Shown: one piece after another, positions 7,538 to 10,429 of the stretch | Numbering within the stretch: the stretch's first letter is position 1 | How the letters are laid out: each line of letters opens with the position of its first letter | Source of the DNA: Gaeumannomyces sp. JS-464 | Taxonomy: Eukaryota > Ascomycota > Sordariomycetes > Magnaporthales > Magnaporthaceae | Assembly: GCA_002197995.1 (NCBI GenBank) | Contig: NGZR01000034.1 | Location: forward strand, 1-10,429 | Reading direction: 5' to 3' | DNA length: 10,429 bases | The notes under the pieces: model-generated | Told to the model about the DNA's origin: nothing | Databases searched by the model: none | Seen by the model: the letters and a program-made list of their open reading frames with translations, nothing else | Program-made: the position numbers and the translations under genes

Positions 7538-9367
7538 AGTGGTCACAGTCAGTCCCGTAGCGGTGTCGAACGTCGCGTGGTCGCCGGGTGTCGTCCACGA
7601 CGACCCAAGCCCGACGAGTCCAAACCAGTCGTCCGTCAACGTGTCGGGAGCGTGTGAGGCAGACGGTGTGTGTGGGGAGTCGTCGACGCCGTGCGTCGAC
7701 AGTCGGGTGGCCGTGTGGAGTGTGTCAACACGTGGGGGGTCGGTCCGGGCGTGACCAGTGGAGACGCACGGAGTCCGTGTAGTCCAAGTCCGGGTGCGTG
7801 GGTGAAGACGTGAAGGTCGGGTCGTGGAGCCGTACGCAAGTCGGTGGTACAAGGGTCGTGTCAGCACGGGCACCGGCGAGGTGGTAGTGCTGTGTGAAGG
7901 GTGTGGTGAAGGGACGGCGTGGACGCGGCGTAAGTCGGGGAGCCGTGTCGAAAAGGAAGCCAGGAGTGTAGTGAAAGGGACCGTGCCAGTGGTGAGGTAA
8001 GTCGTGTCGTCACAGTCCCGTGGGGTGGTCGCCGTCCCGTAGTGTGTCCAGGAACGTGCGTGTGTCGTGTGCGTAGTCCGTAGTAGGAAGTGTCCGTGTG
8101 TCAGTCACGGAAGTCCCCGTGTCCGTCCGTGTCCGTAGTGGTGTGTCCAGTAAGTAGTCGGTGTTGTCCGTGCTGTCCAGGTGTGTGTGTGTGTGTGTGT
8201 GTGTGTGTCGTGCGGTAAGTGTTGTCGCGTCGCGCAAGGTCAGTGTCGTGTAGGCAGTAAAAGTCGACGCGTGTGTCGTAACGTCGTGTCCAACCCAACG
8301 GTGCGTGCCCCCGTGTAGGACAACAGTGTGGTCAGAGTGTGTGTGGCGGAAACCCGTGAGAGTCCACGAGAGTAAAGGTGTCGAAGTGTCGCCCCCGGCG
8401 GCGTCGTCGTGTCGGTGACCAGTAGTGAAGACGCCAGGTCCGTCGAAGTGGTCACCAGAGTCGTGCACCCAGAGTCCGTCGAGTGCCAGTGGGTCGTACC
8501 GTCCAAGGCAGCGTGTATGTGGTCCACCGGGAGTAGTCAAGCCGGATAACAGTGTCGTCGGTGAGTGAGAAGGGAGCACCCCGTACAGTCCACGGTCAAG
8601 CGTCGCCGACGTGTCAACGTCGGTCCGGGGTGTGTGGTGGGGTCGCCACCAGAACCGAGTGAAAGTCAAGTCGCAGGCACCGGGGACGTACAGTGTGCGC
8701 CCGAGAGTCGCCGTGTGGACGACAAGCCGGGGCCGAGAAACGTACAGTGGCAGGTGGGTGACGGTCGTGGGTCCCGTGTGGCGGTGGGTCGGTCCGTCGA
8801 GCGGCGTGGTGCGGTGGTGTGTGCCGGGTCGAGTGTCCGGAGTGGTGGCGGGACGCCGCGTAGTCAGTCGACAGGCGTCAACGCAGTCGTCGCAGACGTG
8901 TGACGGGTAGTGGCGTGGTCAGTCCGTCGAGTGTGTCGGTGCGGAGGTGTCCAGTGGTGTGGGTGAGTAGAGTCCAGTCGAAACGAAGAGGGCCCAAGCG
9001 GTGGCCGTGGAGCAGCGCAAAGAAGTGCGGCGCGGGTAGCGACGAAGGAGGTGTCAACGGTCCCAAAGAACGGCGTCGGTAGCGTGTGTCCGGGCGTCGT
9101 CCGTCGTGTGTCGGTCGGGAAGCGGGGACCGGTGCGGCCGTGTCGTGGGGTAGTCGTGGCGTGAGTGCCGACACCGACGCGGGAGCCAGCACGGGTCAGG
9201 AGTCCAGCGCGAGTGCAAGTCGACGTGTCCAGAACACGGGGTCGTGAGGAGTGCCCGAGTGGCGCAACGTCCGTGTACCCAGTACAGTACCGTAGGGTAC
9301 GGAAGTCCCGTGTGTGTGTCGTGTACCCCGTGTCGTGTGCGTACGCGTACAGGTGGGTGGGACGTAA
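7538..9367 (+). CDS. Serine/threonine protein kinase, two exons
   Basis: The kinase domain is nearly complete. Exon 1 has GAYAIVYKVF (ATP-binding loop, about 7830-7862), VYALKVVKG with the catalytic lysine (about 7880-7912), and AFEKEARIM supplying the helix-C glutamate. An intron follows (7991-8318), then NIVRF, KFEFAPGAL, ICTQILDAMVYLQ and the catalytic loop VHRDIKPDNILV (about 8519-8556). The metal-binding motif reads DFN instead of DFG (8608-8618), followed by GTGDYIAPE (about 8681-8705), GDVWSLGVVVLE (about 8757-8800) and IDPSKRRG (about 8970-8995). A C-terminal tail carries TPYPYIPRYGIPFLTPSCY and ends at TAA (9365-9367). The start is uncertain: an ATG at 7538 lies near the open frame but needs a one-base correction; an internal ATG precedes ETHGSLSNPVLV at about 7757. 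The region between (DIGGLGFQHWG) is in frame and looks coding. The subfamily cannot be fixed. Its function is phosphorylation of unknown targets. Confidence 0.85.
7991..8318 (+). other. Kinase intron containing a T14 tract shown as (GT)14
   Basis: The donor GTGAGT begins at 7991, after the codons for MKGTCH. The acceptor CCCCTTAG ends at 8318, before GACAACATTGTC (NIVRF). The inside is pyrimidine-rich with stops in all frames. At roughly 240 real bases it is long for a filamentous ascomycete, so two introns with a tiny exon cannot be excluded. Confidence 0.7.
8181..8208 (+). repeat. (GT)14 run, best read as a T14 homopolymer
   Basis: Fourteen uninterrupted GT units look like a microsatellite. 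Since every T in the window carries an extra G, the original is most simply a run of fourteen T inside the kinase intron. Confidence 0.75.
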
Positions 9368-9829
9368 GTGTCGTAGCGTCCAAGTGAGACAGGTGTGTCG
9401 TGTGAGTACGTGGGGTAGTCAGTCGAGCGCCGACCAAGGCGAGGTGGTGCGGTGGTGAGGTGTCGGGCGTGGTGTGTCCCGAGTAGGTGTGGTCGTGAGG
9501 GAGTCACAGTAGTGGTGTGGAAGTGTGTGGAGTAGTGGTACAGTGTAGGGCGGCAGCGGGTGCGTGGGTGTGGTGGTGGCAGTGTGGTGTGTGTGTGTGA
9601 GAGACGGAGTAAGTAGAGCAGTGGCGTAGGGGCAGTAGGCAAGTGCGGAGTGGGGGGTGTGTGCAGTGTGTACAGGAGGTAGTGGGAGTCCACGTAGACG
9701 TGGTAGTACGTAAAGTAGAGAGCAGTGCACGGGCGTGGCCGTGCGCAGTGCGACGGAGTGCGTACGTCGTGGACGGTGTGACAGTGTAACCGTGGACGTG
9801 GTGAGTGGTCGTGCGGGTCGCGTGTGTAG
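9368..9829. other. Convergent intergenic gap between the kinase and the membrane-protein gene
   Basis: Both flanking genes end here, so it should hold their 3' untranslated regions. With the extra G ignored it shows scattered T-runs and no frame with recognisable protein content. I saw no RNA gene and no clear polyadenylation signal. Confidence 0.45.
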
Positions 9830-10429
9830 TCAGGCGTCCCAAGAAGCGACGGCAAAGTCGTGTGCAGAGCGTGAAACAGAGCCGCAGCAGTCACCAGCCC
9901 GAACAGTCCAGAGTGGGCACCAGGAGTGGCGAAAAGTAGGTGAAGCCAGTACGACGCCGTGCGTGGAAGGCGGCGGTCGTCCGTGTGTCAGCGTGGGTCG
10001 GTGGCGAGGCCGACGTGTGCAGTGGCGGGTCAGGTAACAGGACAAGTGAAGACGGCGGCGGTGGCCAACCAGGCGAGTGGTGTGGTCGCGTGAAGAGGCG
10101 TGCGTGGTAGGGTGGTGTCCGTGTCCCCGGAGGTAGTGGCGGTAAGAAGGTGGGAAAGTGGGGTGAGGCGGGTGGAGTGGTGTGGTGTGACGCGGGACAG
10201 GCGGAGCGTCGGCGCGCAGGAAGCGCGGGGTGGCGTGTGTGAGTCGAGCCGGTCAGTGGTGTGTCGTGCGTGTGAGCAGCGTCGTCGTGGCCAAGTGTGC
10301 GTGTCCACGTCGTGCCCAGTGTGAAGTGGCCGAGCCAGTCCGGGTGTGTGCGAGGCAGGAGGCGCGGTCGTCGCAGCAACGAAGAAGTCGGGTCGTCCGA
10401 AGAGTAGTGAGGCAGACGGTAGGGTGGTA
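9830..10429 (-). CDS. Fungal two-helix membrane protein, possibly DUF6601 family; N-terminus beyond right edge
   Basis: This is the C-terminal part of a leftward gene. In order from the right edge it reads: LLPRKPDGSAIQWAEWKQLA (about 10300-10380), RFLRAELRLSRVNNIHRLT (about 10170-10240), then NTYSSLFSDNIAW. A first membrane helix follows (ATAAVFIVLLLTAMQVGLAT, about 10015-10080), a short loop, then AAFQQASYGFTIFAILVPIW with a second hydrophobic helix (about 9895-9965), and a cysteine-containing tail CKICRRFLGA. The stop is TGA at about 9830-9832. The RFLRxELRLSRLN motif followed by a helix pair and the AFQxASYGFT segment matches my memory of an uncharacterised fungal family, probably DUF6601; the family name is provisional. 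No enzymatic residues are evident. Several one-base losses break the frame, one of them at the beginning of the first helix. Confidence 0.65.

Larger units (their letters stand above)
1..10429. other. Systematic extra G before T throughout the window
   Basis: Nearly every T on the + strand follows a G. TT, AT and CT occur only about 25 times by my reading, among an estimated two thousand or more T. GGT is common, as expected if original GT also gained a G. Reading each GT as one T restores conserved proteins, introns and stop codons in all five genes described here. The rule acts only on + strand T: A-runs are intact (A9 at 4038-4046), whereas T-runs become (GT)n. It covers exons, introns and intergenic DNA on both gene strands alike, so selection or editing cannot explain it. 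A sequencing, base-calling or text-conversion fault is the likely cause. Confidence 0.93.

Noticed and set aside
8181..8208. (GT)14 microsatellite or Z-DNA-forming repeat
   Set aside because: Each T in the window carries an extra G, so this is most simply a T14 tract in an intron. The A9 run at 4038-4046 shows that runs of the other base are normal.
1..10429. Synthetic DNA such as a data-storage or constrained-code sequence
   Set aside because: A no-TT/AT/CT rule might suggest an artificial code, but G-, C- and A-runs are allowed and the GT-to-T reading gives real fungal genes with introns, which a code would not.
1..10429. Genome that is decoded by G-deletion editing of transcripts
   Set aside because: The insertion also covers introns, intergenic DNA and both gene orientations relative to a single strand. 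Editing systems act on transcripts and would not follow one genomic strand irrespective of gene direction.
1..10429. Chemical or enzymatic base conversion (bisulfite, deaminase, RIP)
   Set aside because: Those substitute bases and preserve length. Here bases are added, and C-to-T or G-to-A excess is not seen.

Overview
Read as it stands, this window makes no biological sense. Almost every T on the + strand is directly preceded by G. The dinucleotides TT, AT and CT are nearly absent (I found about 25 exceptions by eye), there is essentially no ATG on either strand, and T-runs appear as (GT)n. If each 'GT' is read as a single T, about a fifth of the bases drop out and ordinary eukaryotic genes appear, with conserved motifs, GT...AG introns and sensible stop codons. 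My main conclusion is that the window is real fungal nuclear DNA carrying a systematic extra G before T (equally, an extra C after A on the other strand). On top of this are scattered one-base deletions, mostly in homopolymers, which break each reading frame roughly every 100 bases. This points to a sequencing, base-calling or file-conversion fault, not to a new biological system. Coordinates below refer to the window as given; protein statements refer to the reading with the extra G ignored.

The organism is most likely a GC-rich filamentous ascomycete (Pezizomycotina). The evidence is an ascomycete-type PWP2 C-terminus, a questin-oxidase-like protein (a family typical of moulds), short introns with GTAAGT/GTAAGC donors and CTAAT-like branch sites, and fungus-restricted unknown families.

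Layout, left to right: the 3' part of PWP2/UTP1 (+, 1-1129); a short convergent gap; a complete questin-oxidase-like gene with three introns (-, 1411-3347) and a possible TATA box; an intergenic stretch (3348-4260); a fungal gene of unknown function with a lysine-rich C-terminus (-, 4261-5941); a 1.6 kb divergent intergenic region with a T/C-rich, repeat-bearing part (5942-7537); a Ser/Thr protein kinase gene with one intron holding a T14 tract that appears here as (GT)14 (+, 7538-9367); a convergent gap (9368-9829); and the C-terminal half of a two-helix fungal membrane protein (-, 9830 to the right edge).

The genes do not form an obvious pathway. PWP2 is ribosome-biogenesis housekeeping, and the others look like ordinary scattered fungal genes. 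Nothing supports a mobile element, CRISPR array, virus or novel system. Apparent open frames in the unmodified sequence, especially the long ones on the minus strand, are by-products of the base bias.
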